Shown piece by piece: positions 1-8,780 of a stretch of 63,922 nucleotides of DNA; within the stretch, counting starts at the first letter, position 1; each line of letters starts with the position of its first letter. A program made the position numbers and the translations under genes. The DNA is from Gammaproteobacteria bacterium. GTDB taxonomy: Bacteria > Pseudomonadota > Gammaproteobacteria > SZUA-140. Location of the stretch: the NCBI GenBank assembly GCA_021648525.1, contig JAKISP010000019.1, positions 1 to 63,922 of the forward strand, read 5' to 3'. Under the pieces are notes generated by a model, which saw only the letters and a list, made by a program, of their open reading frames with translations, had not been told where the DNA came from and ran no database searches.

Positions 1-108
1 TTACAACTACATGAATGGGCTAAAGAAAGCAGCCATAATATAGTTGGCACCGCGGTTATCAACGCATCCCCGGCATCCCCGGCTGTGAAACTTATTTCCC
101 GTAACTAA
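1..108 (+). CDS. C-terminal end of an unidentified protein (cut by window edge)
   Basis: The first 35 codons are open from base 1 to a TAA at 106-108, so this is the tail of a gene that begins outside the window. The visible peptide ends in ...PAVKLISRN and contains a small Ala/Ser/Pro-rich stretch. That is too little to name a family. The 175 bases that follow, up to the convergent methyltransferase gene, show no gene and no obvious terminator. Confidence 0.5.
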   Translation, partial: LQLHEWAKESSHNIVGTAVINASPASPAVKLISRN

Positions 109-283
109 ACACACAGCGATTTAACGTAAAGTATGATCAATGCCATATTGATAGTTGCCGATGGAAGGGTTTCTTAAAGTAGGATGAAACTGGATCGATA
201 GATGGCTCCTTTCAATAGAAGCATGAATATTTCACAGTAATTCCGCTAAATTAAATCATCATAATGAATTTGGTGGTTTGAAG

Positions 284-904
284 TCAGTTTTTAAAAGGGA
301 TGCCTTCCTTCCTTGCAATAACTGAGAATATATGCCAGTCATGTGGTGTGCCTTGAGAAGTTTTACCTGATAATTTATGTTCAGTGAAAATACAAATTTC
401 ATAGTTTTTAAAAATATTTTTCACCTGTTTCTCGTTAAAAATCATAATGTTTTTCCAGAGATTTTGTTTAGAAAAACCTGGCTTCGCCATTGTATCGTCT
501 GTCCCTAGAAAAGAGCCGCAAAACACCCCTTCAGTATAGAGGCTCTCGTGTATTTTTTGCCATACAAAACCGAACTCACTTTCAGGGCAGTAAAACAAAC
601 TTGCATCTGCTAAAATTAGCGACGTTCTTGGGTAGTTAAATGTACTGAAACTATCTTTAGATAAAATAACTTTATTATTGTTTTTAAATCGTTCTTTACA
701 CATCGAAATTGATTCATCTTCAATATCATATCCGTGTACGGTAAACCCTTGTGAGACTAAGTAATTAATGTCTGAACCAGATCCACATCCACAATCAACT
801 GCTATTTTTGGTTCGTTAACAAGCTCAATCGCTTTTAATAAGTCAGGACGAGTTTCACTTAATTTTGTATCATTGTAATACGTTTTAATTTCTTCAGTAG
901 TCAT
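284..904 (-). CDS. Class I SAM-dependent methyltransferase, TehB-like
   Basis: A 206-residue single-domain methyltransferase. The SAM-binding glycine-rich loop is visible near residues 36-45 (VDCGCGSGSD), followed by an acidic residue at the end of the second strand (GYDIED, about 59-64). The N-terminal half resembles the compact TehB/tellurite-resistance methyltransferase fold, but the substrate cannot be read from sequence. It lies on the minus strand, 80 bases downstream of a second methyltransferase in the same direction, so the two may be co-transcribed. The gene is AT-rich compared with ung and gyrA nearby, in keeping with acquired DNA. The family assignment is secure; the function is not. 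Confidence 0.75.
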   Translation of the reverse strand: MTTEEIKTYYNDTKLSETRPDLLKAIELVNEPKIAVDCGCGSGSDINYLVSQGFTVHGYDIEDESISMCKERFKNNNKVILSKDSFSTFNYPRTSLILADASLFYCPESEFGFVWQKIHESLYTEGVFCGSFLGTDDTMAKPGFSKQNLWKNIMIFNEKQVKNIFKNYEICIFTEHKLSGKTSQGTPHDWHIFSVIARKEGIPFKN

Positions 905-984
905 TTTAAAAAAATCTAATGTTTAGCCTGAGCCGAATATTTTGGAACGCAGGGGATCTCCTTTAGTTCTGAAAATATACTTTA

Positions 985-1665
985 TTATGTATTTTTTGCC
1001 ACCAGCATTTTTGTGGCGCCCTTTTGAAACTCATATTTCACCGAAACCAATGATACGTTGACGCCATCTCTTTCCAGCTCTGCCATGACCGAATGAAGGT
1101 GCGGGGATTCTTCATTGTTGCTTATAGATAGCGGGTACACTCGAACTTCCTTCGCAACTCGACACAGTTCTTTCATTGATTGTATGTGCGCACTAAAATT
1201 CACATGCTCACTGTAGAGAAACAAATAATGAGAACACAAAGCTAACTCAAATTCACCCTCTTCAAACGGTAGCGTTGGTAATGATGCATTTATATATCGT
1301 CCTGATTTTTGATTGTTTTTTTTATAATCCCTGAGAAAAAGGCTCATTGCTGTCATTCGGACTTTTCCAAGTTCTTCAACACTTTCTATATCATTCCAGA
1401 CATAATCAGTATGGTTTTTTGAAACCTGATCCATGATTTGAGGATAAACCTCTTCAATTCTTGAGCGTATTTGGTCAGGACTAAACTGATAGATGGGATC
1501 TATGGATGTGACATTGCCACCATTGGTATTTAGCTCAACGTTGAAAGATGCTGGGCCATCTCCACAACCCAATATCTTTTTGCGAAGATCATCGTTTGTA
1601 AGCGAGAACATTTCTCTATACTCGCTAAATGTTCTCCCCCATGGTACTACTTCTGATAGTTCCAC
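985..1665 (-). CDS. SAM-dependent methyltransferase-like protein
   Basis: A 226-residue protein with a recognisable but degenerate SAM loop (KILGCGDGPASFN, residues 30-42), an aspartate after the second strand (SIDPIYQF), and a later FELALCSHYLFLYS stretch that matches the motif IV region of class I methyltransferases. This type is usually annotated only as a SAM-dependent methyltransferase and I do not recognise a substrate. It is co-directional with the methyltransferase at 284-904. Upstream (higher coordinates) is a decayed fragment, so this pair forms a small accessory unit at the edge of the window. Confidence 0.65.
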   Translation of the reverse strand: MELSEVVPWGRTFSEYREMFSLTNDDLRKKILGCGDGPASFNVELNTNGGNVTSIDPIYQFSPDQIRSRIEEVYPQIMDQVSKNHTDYVWNDIESVEELGKVRMTAMSLFLRDYKKNNQKSGRYINASLPTLPFEEGEFELALCSHYLFLYSEHVNFSAHIQSMKELCRVAKEVRVYPLSISNNEESPHLHSVMAELERDGVNVSLVSVKYEFQKGATKMLVAKNT

Positions 1666-1765
1666 GATGATCCCTTTTATGTAAAATGATTGAACTCAGT
1701 TGACCTGCAATGGAGCGTGTAGCGAAATGAAACGGCGTACTACAGTGTCGGCTTGAGCTACTGGT

Positions 1766-1924
1766 TTATGTGGTGACGTACAAACAAACCCAGTGCCACG
1801 GTTCATAGATAATTTTTCTATTAAGGTTTTTTGGATACGACAGTTTGAAACCATAATGTTTTCCATTCCGTTGCAACCACTCAAATGCTTTGATTTTATC
1901 AAAACTTTCAAAAAGAGCATCAAC
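1766..1924 (-). pseudogene. Remnant of a VanY-type D-alanyl-D-alanine carboxypeptidase
   Basis: Read on the minus strand in the frame ending with TAA at 1768-1766, the translation gives ...FEWLQRNGKHYGFKLSYPK, then a short linker, then YEPWHWVCLYVTT. This matches the C-terminal end of VanY/DacB-like L-Ala-D-Glu/D-Ala-D-Ala peptidases, whose zinc-binding histidine lies in the motif YEPWHxR. A stop codon lies just upstream of the preserved segment, no start codon or N-terminal half is present, and the usual Arg after WH is replaced, so this is a broken leftover. A 75-codon open frame at 1696-1923 overlaps it in another frame and looks like a shadow of this remnant. Confidence 0.6.
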
Positions 1925-2045
1925 TTAATTTACAGTCTCTGAAAATGTCGTCAGGTAACGAAGCGTTGAATTCATCGTAACCTTACTCAGTTTCTTACCT
2001 GTTTGCTAGTTTTCCTGATTGGTTAGATTTTTCTTAAAGGCACCG

Positions 2046-2750
2046 CTACTCCCTCATTAGCTCAATCACCCCGTTGATTCCAACCTGAACCGTCTGCTCC
2101 CCCGCTTCCAGTACCGGCGCAGATGCGATATCTGACTCCAACATTCCACCCATGGCGCGCATCATCGGCATGGGGCGACCGCGAAAACCGGACGATGAGA
2201 TGTTCAGCGACACAATTCGGAAGTCATTGGCATTAAACTGTTGCGCAACTAATCTGGCCTTCTGCTTGAAACGTGCTATCACTGTTTTGGTCAATGTATC
2301 TTCTGCCTGACGGCGCTTGTCTGCTGAAAGCTGGTATCCGATATGCTGTATCGCCAGCTTTTCCTGCAGCTCTTCGAGTAACGTACTCAGCCTGGTGACA
2401 TCCTTGCTCTCCAGTCTGAATGACTGGCGCACCTGCCAGATCCCGCTCAACTTCCCATTCTGGTAGAGAGGTTGGGTCTGATAATCAAGCGTTTTTACTT
2501 TGACGTTTTGTTCTTGCCTGGCGCGTTCCACTCCCCAGGTAATCATCTGATTCACTTTATCTGCCACATCAGCGGAGTTTCGTCCCTGACGCTGAAAATA
2601 GAGAATAGCGGTCAGCGTATCATTGTCTATCTCTTCGCTGGCGGTGACATCCAGGCTGATTCGGTCGTAGGTCAAAGTATCATCAGCAACTGCGCTTAGC
2701 GGTACGTAGTTCAATAAAAACAGTAACAGGAGCATCTTTGCTTTTTTCAT
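2046..2750 (-). CDS. SIMPL (DUF541) family exported protein
   Basis: A 234-residue protein with a typical signal peptide: MKKAK followed by a leucine-rich core, with likely cleavage after about residue 22 (...SAVA|DD). The mature part has the SIMPL/DUF541 pattern: an N-terminal beta strand with acid-rich turns, a central NGKLSGIWQVRQSF-type stretch, and a C-terminal strand (EQTVQVGINGVIEL). Members of this family in Gram-negatives are periplasmic or surface-associated proteins of poorly defined role. It is divergent from ung across a 214-base gap. Family confidence is good; function is unknown. Confidence 0.8.
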   Translation of the reverse strand: MKKAKMLLLLFLLNYVPLSAVADDTLTYDRISLDVTASEEIDNDTLTAILYFQRQGRNSADVADKVNQMITWGVERARQEQNVKVKTLDYQTQPLYQNGKLSGIWQVRQSFRLESKDVTRLSTLLEELQEKLAIQHIGYQLSADKRRQAEDTLTKTVIARFKQKARLVAQQFNANDFRIVSLNISSSGFRGRPMPMMRAMGGMLESDIASAPVLEAGEQTVQVGINGVIELMRE

Positions 2751-2964
2751 GACATGATTCCTCGTTCAATCTATTCAGAACCCATTGGCATAGGGTGGTG
2801 GCGACAGCAGGGCAACTCTATCACAGCTATTGCAACAAACGCTAAACAGCCAGGTTGCGATTAAACTGGACGTTGCCAATATGTCAAACGAAACAATCTC
2901 TGGTGTAGTATGAGACACTATAGGGCACCTCCATTAACTAAACAGAAAATAACAAACCAACACC

Positions 2965-3672
2965 ATGTCCGAAAAAATCATCAACCAATTAGACCCCGCC
3001 TGGAAGGCTCATTTCGAACAGGAATTCGCGCAGGATTACATGATCAAACTACGTGAATTTCTGAAAACTGAAAAACAGAACAGGCAGGTGATCTACCCAT
3101 CGAGTGATCGTTGGTTTAACGCTTTTTTACAGGCTCCCTTCGAAACAATAAAAGTGGTGATTGTGGGGCAAGACCCTTATCACGGTGAAGGCCAGGCGCA
3201 TGGGCTGAGTTTTAGTGTGCCGGATGGGATTAAGATTCCACCGTCGTTACGTAATATCTACAAAGAACTTAATCGTGATCTGGGGATGGAAATTCCAACC
3301 TCGGGTAATTTAGAGGCGTGGGCGAAGCAGGGGGTGTTGTTGCTTAATGCCTCGCTCACGGTGCGTGCGGGTGATGCCAACAGTCATAGCCAACAAGGAT
3401 GGTTGAAATTTACCAACAGCTGTATTCAACATATTAACCAACATAAAGCAGGCGTGGTGTTTCTGGCATGGGGCCGTTTTGCACATGATGTCTGTTCGGT
3501 GGTGGATACTGACAAACACTGCGTGATTAAAACTTCGCACCCCAGCCCGTTAGGGGCGAGTAAAACCGGTAGGGATTTTAGTGCGTTTATTGGTTCTGGC
3601 TGTTTTTCGTTGGCGAATGAGTATTTAACTGCACAGGGTGAAAAGCCTGTTCAGTGGGATTTGGCTGGATGA
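2965..3672 (+). CDS. ung: Uracil-DNA glycosylase
   Basis: A 235-residue family 1 uracil-DNA glycosylase that removes uracil from DNA as the first step of base-excision repair. The water-activating motif GQDPYHGEGQAHGLSFSV is at about residues 66-83, the PPSLRNIYKEL segment follows, and the DNA-intercalating loop HPSPLGAS is at about 191-198. Length and all motifs match the family, so it should be active. The ATG at 2965 is used; the upstream gap holds only a weak ribosome-binding site. It is convergent with the Hsp70-like gene, with a palindromic element between them. Confidence 0.97.
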   Translation: MSEKIINQLDPAWKAHFEQEFAQDYMIKLREFLKTEKQNRQVIYPSSDRWFNAFLQAPFETIKVVIVGQDPYHGEGQAHGLSFSVPDGIKIPPSLRNIYKELNRDLGMEIPTSGNLEAWAKQGVLLLNASLTVRAGDANSHSQQGWLKFTNSCIQHINQHKAGVVFLAWGRFAHDVCSVVDTDKHCVIKTSHPSPLGASKTGRDFSAFIGSGCFSLANEYLTAQGEKPVQWDLAG

Positions 3673-3712
3673 GTGGGGGCGGCTGGTTAGTCGCTCTTTG
3701 ATGGTTTTCTGG

Positions 3713-3737
3713 ATCCCGGCTAAAAGCCTGCCGGGAT
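3713..3737. repeat. Palindromic intergenic repeat, possible bidirectional terminator
   Basis: ATCCCGGC (3713-3720) and GCCGGGAT (3730-3737) form a perfect 8-bp stem around a 9-base loop. It lies between the convergent ends of ung and the yegD-like gene. The sequence has the style of the short dispersed CCCGGC...GCCGGG palindromes found in many copies in some proteobacterial genomes, and could end transcription from both sides. Only this copy was noticed in the window. Confidence 0.55.
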
Positions 3738-3809
3738 GACGGTGAGAGAGAGTTTCTTTAGTGTTGTTTAGTCGTGACGGGGTGACGATAGACGCTGCTG
3801 ATTTACTGG

Positions 3810-5066
3810 TTATTTAAACCGTCTCTGCGCATCCAGCGTTAACCCCAGACCGACACTACCAAAACGGTCCCCTTCAACGATTTCACAATGGTTAAAGATC
3901 GCCTGTACTGCATGGCGTACTGAGGGCAGGCCGGTGGTGCCACCGGTGAGGAAGACGCTGTTGATCTGTTCGGGCTTGAGTTGTGCGCTTTGCAGGCTCG
4001 CTTTAATGGTTTCGCTAATGCCGTTGACCTCTGTCTGGGTGGCTTCATCAAACTCGCTGCGTTGGCAGGTCAGGCTAAGTGACTGTTCGATGAAGCTGAG
4101 ATCGAGCTTGGTCTCCAATTGGTTGGCGAGTCTGATTTTGCACGCTTCGACTTTGCCAATCAGGCGGTGGCCATCCTGGTTCTTCAGTAAGCGAACGAGG
4201 CGGTCAATTAATTGCGGCTGTTCACAGTGGAGGCGAAATTGTTCCATCTGGTGAATGTTTCTGGGGTCGTACTGGTGGTGGATCAGGTGCCAGGTGGCGA
4301 GGTTGAAGTAAGGGGCGCTGGGTAGCTTCAGACGTGATGCCCCTTTCATGTGGCTGTTCATGCCGAGGGCGGGCATCGCTGTGGCGAGGTTAAAGCGCCG
4401 GTCGAAATCGTTACCGCCGATATGGACGCCGCCGGTAGCGAGGATGTCATCAACGCGGTCGGCTCTGTTCTGGTTTTCTGGTGAGAGACGAATAATGGTG
4501 AAATCGGATGTACCACCACCGATATCAACAATCAGTGCCAACGCCTCTTTTTGTAGCTGTTGTTCGTAGTTGAGCGCGGCGGCGATCGGTTCAAACTGGA
4601 ATGCAACGCCTTTAAAGCCAGCGTCGCGGTAGATTGTTTCAAGGGTCGCTTGCGCGGCATCATCGGCGGTTTTATCGCCATCAACAAAATGAACCGGACG
4701 ACCGGCGACCACGTAATCCAATGGTGCATTAAGTTGCCACTCGGCGCGTTGTTTCATCTCACCAATAAACTCTGCGATGATCTGTTGATAGTTAAGCTGG
4801 CGATGTTTGATCTGAGTGCTTTTGAGCATCAGTGAACTGCCGAGGATGCTTTTGAGCGAGCGCATCAATCGGCCATATTCGCCCTCGATATAGTCCTCGA
4901 TTGCGGCACGGCCAAAGCGCGTGTGGTTCTCTTCGAAATTAAAAAACAGTGCGCTCGGTAACGTTAGTTCATTACCCTCTAGCGGCAGCAGGCGCGGCTG
5001 GCCATGATCGATAACACCAATGGTGGAGTTGGAGGTGCCAAAATCGATACCGCAAATCGCGCTCAT
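3810..5066 (-). CDS. Hsp70-family chaperone-like protein (YegD type)
   Basis: A roughly 418-residue actin-fold ATPase related to DnaK but lacking the peptide-binding C-terminal domain, as in E. coli YegD. The phosphate-1 loop GIDFGTSNSTIGV is at the N-terminus, phosphate-2 is IVDIGGGTSDFTI (about 190-202), and the adenosine motif is FLTGGTTGLPSVR near the C-terminus. The start at the ATG at 5066 is chosen because an AAGG lies at suitable spacing; an in-frame TTG 21 bases upstream is less likely. It is divergent from an exonuclease gene. YegD proteins have no settled role. Confidence 0.85.
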   Translation of the reverse strand: MSAICGIDFGTSNSTIGVIDHGQPRLLPLEGNELTLPSALFFNFEENHTRFGRAAIEDYIEGEYGRLMRSLKSILGSSLMLKSTQIKHRQLNYQQIIAEFIGEMKQRAEWQLNAPLDYVVAGRPVHFVDGDKTADDAAQATLETIYRDAGFKGVAFQFEPIAAALNYEQQLQKEALALIVDIGGGTSDFTIIRLSPENQNRADRVDDILATGGVHIGGNDFDRRFNLATAMPALGMNSHMKGASRLKLPSAPYFNLATWHLIHHQYDPRNIHQMEQFRLHCEQPQLIDRLVRLLKNQDGHRLIGKVEACKIRLANQLETKLDLSFIEQSLSLTCQRSEFDEATQTEVNGISETIKASLQSAQLKPEQINSVFLTGGTTGLPSVRHAVQAIFNHCEIVEGDRFGSVGLGLTLDAQRRFK

Positions 5067-5180
5067 CAAGCCTTGTCTCAAATTCAAAAACGATGCGTAC
5101 TATACTGGATGTACAGGCGTGGGTCACCACTTGCGGTGCCTGTTACAATGTCTCTTCTTTTAGCAAGTGCGTTTGTCTCA

Positions 5181-5810
5181 ATGACTAATATTTTAGATTC
5201 CTGTGCGCAAACGGTGGTTGTGCTTGATTTCGAGACCTCGGGGCTTTCGCCTAATTTCGGTGATCGTGCGATTGAGGTCGGTGCGGTGCGCATTGAGGGC
5301 GGTGTGATTACCGATCGTTTTCAGCGTTTGATGAATCCGGGGCGACGCATTGATGGCTTTATCGAATCCTATACTGGGATCACCAACGCGATGCTGGCAA
5401 AGGCGGCCCCGTGTGCCGAGGTGATGGATGAGTTTGCCGACTTTATCGGCGACTATGACCTGGTGGCGCACAACGCCTCGTTTGATCAGCGCTTTCTGGA
5501 TGCAGAGTTAAAGCGGGTGCAACGTCGATACGGTGGCTCGTTTGCCTGCTCAATGCTGGCGGCGCGCCGTCTTTATCCTGATGCCTTTAACCATAAACTC
5601 GGCACGTTAGTGGAATATAAGGTGTTACCCAATGATGGCACCTTTCACCGTGCATTGGCCGATGCGGAAATGACTGCATATCTCTGGCTGGCGATGCTGG
5701 CGGATATCGAACGTGAGCATGCGCTGGGGCAGATTAGCTTTGAGGTGATGCAGAAGTTGAGCAAAGTGCCTAAAGCATCTGTAGATAAATTTTTTCGGCG
5801 GTATTGCTGA
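5181..5810 (+). CDS. DnaQ-like 3'-5' exonuclease (DEDDh)
   Basis: A 209-residue exonuclease of the DnaQ/epsilon superfamily. ExoI is VVVLDFETSGL (Asp16, Glu18), ExoII is HNASFDQRFL, and ExoIIIepsilon is HRALADAEMT with the catalytic His and Asp, so all four metal-binding acids and the general base are present. It is too short for PolC and resembles the stand-alone exonucleases often paired with DNA polymerase accessory proteins. The start is placed at ATG 5181; in-frame ATG 5148 is possible, and longer versions would overlap the divergent yegD-like gene. It is convergent with the transporter that follows. Confidence 0.85.
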   Translation: MTNILDSCAQTVVVLDFETSGLSPNFGDRAIEVGAVRIEGGVITDRFQRLMNPGRRIDGFIESYTGITNAMLAKAAPCAEVMDEFADFIGDYDLVAHNASFDQRFLDAELKRVQRRYGGSFACSMLAARRLYPDAFNHKLGTLVEYKVLPNDGTFHRALADAEMTAYLWLAMLADIEREHALGQISFEVMQKLSKVPKASVDKFFRRYC

Positions 5811-5822
5811 GCGCAGGCAGAA

Positions 5823-6722
5823 TCAGCGGGTTTTGATCTCGATGGGGCGTTTATCGCGCTGCAAAATTACCGTCGCGATCACTGATATCATAATGCCGGG
5901 AATAATCGCATTTGGAATCGGTGTGCCTTCAATGATGAGCAGTAGAAATACGACCAGGGCTGGGTTGAGGTAGATGTACGCGTTGACCCGCTTCGGCCCT
6001 AGTGCGACAGTCGTTATCTGATAAAGAAAAACGGTTGCAAGCGTGGCGCCGAGAATAAGGTAGGTCATGTGAAAGATCGCATCATGTTGTAATAGCTGCC
6101 ATTCAAGCGGTTGCCCGGTGATGAGCAGTGCGAGTGCCATCCAGAATGAGCCGCCAACCAGGGTGCAGAAGGCGAGCACAATCATCTCATCGTTGCGGTA
6201 GAGCATTTTCATCGCGATAGAATAGAACGACATAAAAAATATCGTCCCCATAAAAATCAGGTCACCTCTGTTGAGGGTGAATGACATTAGCAGCGTTAAC
6301 TGCCCGCCAAAGATTACCCAGATGGTGCCGAGTGCGCCTATCGCATAGACCAGGAGCTGTTTGCCTGTGAGTTTCTCTCGAAAGGCGATGATCGATAACA
6401 GCCCGGTGATCAGTGGCACCAGGGTAAAGATGGTTGCGGTATTGGTGGCGTTGGTGGTGTTGAGCGCTTCAAAAAAACCAATGAAAAATATGGCGTAAAA
6501 TAGGCTGATGACGGTTGCGCGAGGCAGGGTGGGTAATATATTTTTACGCCATTTTTCTTTTGAGAGTACCAATGGCAGCAGGATTAATGACGCGCCGATG
6601 AAGCGTAGCAGTGTTAATGAGATGGGATTGATTATCCCGGCAAGTTTTTCGGATGCCCAGAAAGAGCCTGCGACGAGGGTCGTCGCAAGTAATACCAGCA
6701 GGTGATATTTGATGTTGTGCAA
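5823..6722 (-). CDS. EamA/DMT-superfamily transporter
   Basis: A 299-residue membrane protein with about ten hydrophobic segments and the two tandem EamA repeats typical of the drug/metabolite transporter superfamily. An early WASEKLAG helix and a ...ITTVALGPKRVNAYIYLNPALVV segment near helix 9 fit the RhaT/YdcZ-like branch. It is the last gene of a three-gene minus-strand unit with a nitroreductase (6-base gap) and a VOC protein, which suggests export of a small metabolite or toxic product. The substrate is unknown. Confidence 0.85.
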   Translation of the reverse strand: MHNIKYHLLVLLATTLVAGSFWASEKLAGIINPISLTLLRFIGASLILLPLVLSKEKWRKNILPTLPRATVISLFYAIFFIGFFEALNTTNATNTATIFTLVPLITGLLSIIAFREKLTGKQLLVYAIGALGTIWVIFGGQLTLLMSFTLNRGDLIFMGTIFFMSFYSIAMKMLYRNDEMIVLAFCTLVGGSFWMALALLITGQPLEWQLLQHDAIFHMTYLILGATLATVFLYQITTVALGPKRVNAYIYLNPALVVFLLLIIEGTPIPNAIIPGIMISVIATVILQRDKRPIEIKTR

Positions 6723-6727
6723 TGTGG

Positions 6728-7336
6728 TTATGGCTCGAATCTGTTTTTGATGACGACTTCGTTTAGTGCCAGTTGTCCTGCTCGTGGGCTGGCTGGCTGA
6801 ATCCCTTTTCCGATTGCGACAAACATGGTGATGATGTGATCATCGGGCAGTTGAATCAGTTGTGCAACTTGTTCAAAGTCAAAGCCGACCATCGGACTTG
6901 AGTCGTAACCGAATGTCTTTGCGCTCAGCATCAGGGTCTGTGCCGCAATACCGCAGGAGCGCATCGCTTCATCTCGTTGCGTCTGTTCTTTGTCGCGATA
7001 GAAGTTATCGATCGCGGGTAGCATAAACGACAAAACCTCATCCGGTGCATTTGCCCAGTAGCGTGCCGGTTGCTTTTGCCATGCCATCAGGTCGGCACAA
7101 AGAATCACTAGCATCGATGCGTCGCTGACCTGTTCCTGTCCGTGTGCGGCCGCTTTGAGCTGCTCGCGCAGTGCAGCGTCATCCGCCACCACAAAACGCC
7201 AGTGCTGAATGTTAAAGGCGGAGGGGGAGAGGATGGCGAGCGAAAGGATTTCATCGCGCTCTTTGTCGCTGATGCGGTGGTCGGGATCAAAATGCTTAAC
7301 CGAACGGCGTGATTGTATCGTTTCAATGGTATTCAT
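6728..7336 (-). CDS. Nitroreductase family FMN oxidoreductase
   Basis: A 202-residue protein with the FMN-binding signature RRSVKHFDPDH at the N-terminus, the LSPSAFNIQHWRFVV motif (about 37-51) and the C-terminal IGKGIQPASPR segment of NfsB/RdxA-like nitroreductases. These enzymes reduce nitroaromatics, quinones or similar electrophiles with NAD(P)H. It sits between a VOC protein and an exporter, all on the minus strand and all downstream of an operator shared with a divergent LysR gene. This context supports a role in handling an inducing electrophile. Confidence 0.9.
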   Translation of the reverse strand: MNTIETIQSRRSVKHFDPDHRISDKERDEILSLAILSPSAFNIQHWRFVVADDAALREQLKAAAHGQEQVSDASMLVILCADLMAWQKQPARYWANAPDEVLSFMLPAIDNFYRDKEQTQRDEAMRSCGIAAQTLMLSAKTFGYDSSPMVGFDFEQVAQLIQLPDDHIITMFVAIGKGIQPASPRAGQLALNEVVIKNRFEP

Positions 7337-7361
7337 TATGTCTTCTCAGTTGATGAGTGGT

Positions 7362-7760
7362 TCAGGTGCTGGGGTCCTGGGTGAACTCAATGACGTTGTA
7401 GTCAGGGTCGCGTATAAACAGTGAGGTCTTGCCGTTGCCAAAGGTTACGGGGCCTTCGCTGATTGGGATGTTATTTTCTTTGGTGAACTTGAGTGCTTCT
7501 TCAATGGTGTCAACGTGAAAGGCGCAGTGGGTGTAGCCCGTGTGTTTTTCCGCAATATCCATCAATACGTTTTTAATATCATAGCGATTATCGGCGCTAT
7601 CGAGAAAGTTAAGCGTGATACCGCAGGGGTGACTGACGGCAACCACGCGTTCATTCATATCTTCTCTGAATGGCTCAAAGCCCAGTTGTGCGTAAAATAC
7701 TTTGGTACGTGCGAAATCGGTGACGCGAATCCCGATGTGGTCGATTTTGTTGATCTTCAT
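7362..7760 (-). CDS. VOC (glyoxalase/bleomycin resistance) family protein
   Basis: A 132-residue protein with two beta-alpha-beta-beta-beta modules. The first starts KIDHIGIRVTDFARTKVFY with a metal-ligand His, and the second contains GYTHCAFHVDTIEEAL. The end LFIRDPDYNVIEFTQ supplies the usual final Glu ligand. Such proteins are isomerases, glutathione/thiol transferases or dioxygenases; the exact chemistry cannot be told. It is the first gene of the minus-strand unit next to the LysR operator. Confidence 0.85.
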   Translation of the reverse strand: MKINKIDHIGIRVTDFARTKVFYAQLGFEPFREDMNERVVAVSHPCGITLNFLDSADNRYDIKNVLMDIAEKHTGYTHCAFHVDTIEEALKFTKENNIPISEGPVTFGNGKTSLFIRDPDYNVIEFTQDPST

Positions 7761-7847
7761 TATGCCTTCCTGAATCTGGTCTGAATAACGATGGGAAGAA
7801 GCTTACCTCGTTTCTTCTTGATTGATAATCTAGCTAAATGGATAATA

Positions 7848-7870
7848 ACTGTTGAGATATTATCAACAGT
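7848..7870. promoter_or_regulatory. Dyad operator, probable LysR binding site
   Basis: ACTGTTGA (7848-7855) and TCAACAGT (7863-7870) are perfect 8-base inverted arms separated by 7 bases. The dyad lies 10 bases before the LysR start codon and in the only gap shared with the divergent VOC-nitroreductase-exporter unit. It contains the T-N11-A spacing expected of LysR sites. The likely role is autoregulation and control of the divergent genes. Confidence 0.6.
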
Positions 7871-7880
7871 GAGTGTGATT

Positions 7881-8780
7881 ATGGATGGGTTTAGTGCAAT
7901 TCCGGTGTTTGTGGCGGTGGTCGAATGTGATGGTTTTTCCCCGGCTGCGCGTAAGCTGGGGGTATCAAAGTCTGCGGTGAGTAAGCGTATTACTCAGTTG
8001 GAAGATAAACTTGGCGTTCGCCTGCTCTATCGCACCACGCGCAAACTGAGTCTCACCGAGGCGGGGGAGTATTACTACGCCAATGCGGTGAAGGCGTTGG
8101 CCTATGCCAGTGAGGCGGAGGATGCGGTGACGCAGTTGCAGCAGACGCCGCAGGGGCGTTTGCGGATTAATACCCCGATGTCGTTTGGGCGGCTGCACAT
8201 TGCACCGCTCATCCCGCAGTTTCTTAAACGTTATCCCAGGATACAGGTTGATATGGTGATGGATGATCGAGTGGTGGATCTGGTGGAGAGCGGTTTTGAC
8301 TGTGCCATCCGCGGTGGTGATCTACCGGATTCAACCTTGATTGCGCGTAAGCTTGCCTCACTGAGGCTGGTATTATGTGCTTCGCCCGACTATGTGGCGC
8401 AGCATGTGATGCCAACAACTCCAGCGGATCTGGTCGAGCATGACTGTCTGCTATTTACCTATTCAGTGAGCGAATGGCCTTTTTCAGCCGCTGGCAAAAT
8501 GGAATCGGTGCGGGTGAGCGGCAGCTATCAGGCGAATAATAGTGAGGCGTTACGCGAGGCGGTGCTGCAGGGGATGGGGATCAGTCGTATCCCTTTATTT
8601 GTGGTGGGGAAGGATATCAGGGCAGGGCGACTGGTTGAGGTGCTGGCGGATTATCAGATGCCAGTAAAGGCGCTCTATGCCCTGTTTCCCAGGCGCCAGC
8701 ATCTGCCAGCCAAGGTGCGAGTATTTATTGACTTTTTGGTGGAACATCTGGGGGGGGATCTGCCTTATTGGGATGCGTGA
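7881..8780 (+). CDS. LysR-family transcriptional regulator
   Basis: A 299-residue regulator. The winged helix-turn-helix spans about residues 1-60 (GFSPAARKLGVSKSAVSKRI as recognition region, then LEDKLGVRLLYRTTRKLSLTEAG), followed by a periplasmic-binding-like effector domain beginning near residue 90 (GRLRINTPMSFGR). The ATG at 7881 is used because upstream in-frame codons run through the operator region and lack conservation with the family. It is transcribed divergently from the VOC/nitroreductase/exporter genes, the usual position for their activator. The subgroup resembles the DsdC/AaeR-like regulators of detoxification genes. Confidence 0.9.
   Translation: MDGFSAIPVFVAVVECDGFSPAARKLGVSKSAVSKRITQLEDKLGVRLLYRTTRKLSLTEAGEYYYANAVKALAYASEAEDAVTQLQQTPQGRLRINTPMSFGRLHIAPLIPQFLKRYPRIQVDMVMDDRVVDLVESGFDCAIRGGDLPDSTLIARKLASLRLVLCASPDYVAQHVMPTTPADLVEHDCLLFTYSVSEWPFSAAGKMESVRVSGSYQANNSEALREAVLQGMGISRIPLFVVGKDIRAGRLVEVLADYQMPVKALYALFPRRQHLPAKVRVFIDFLVEHLGGDLPYWDA

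Noticed and set aside
5073-5106. TTGTCT and TATACT as promoter for the exonuclease gene
   Set aside because: The spacing of 22 bases is unsuitable, and no extended -10 TG is in place.
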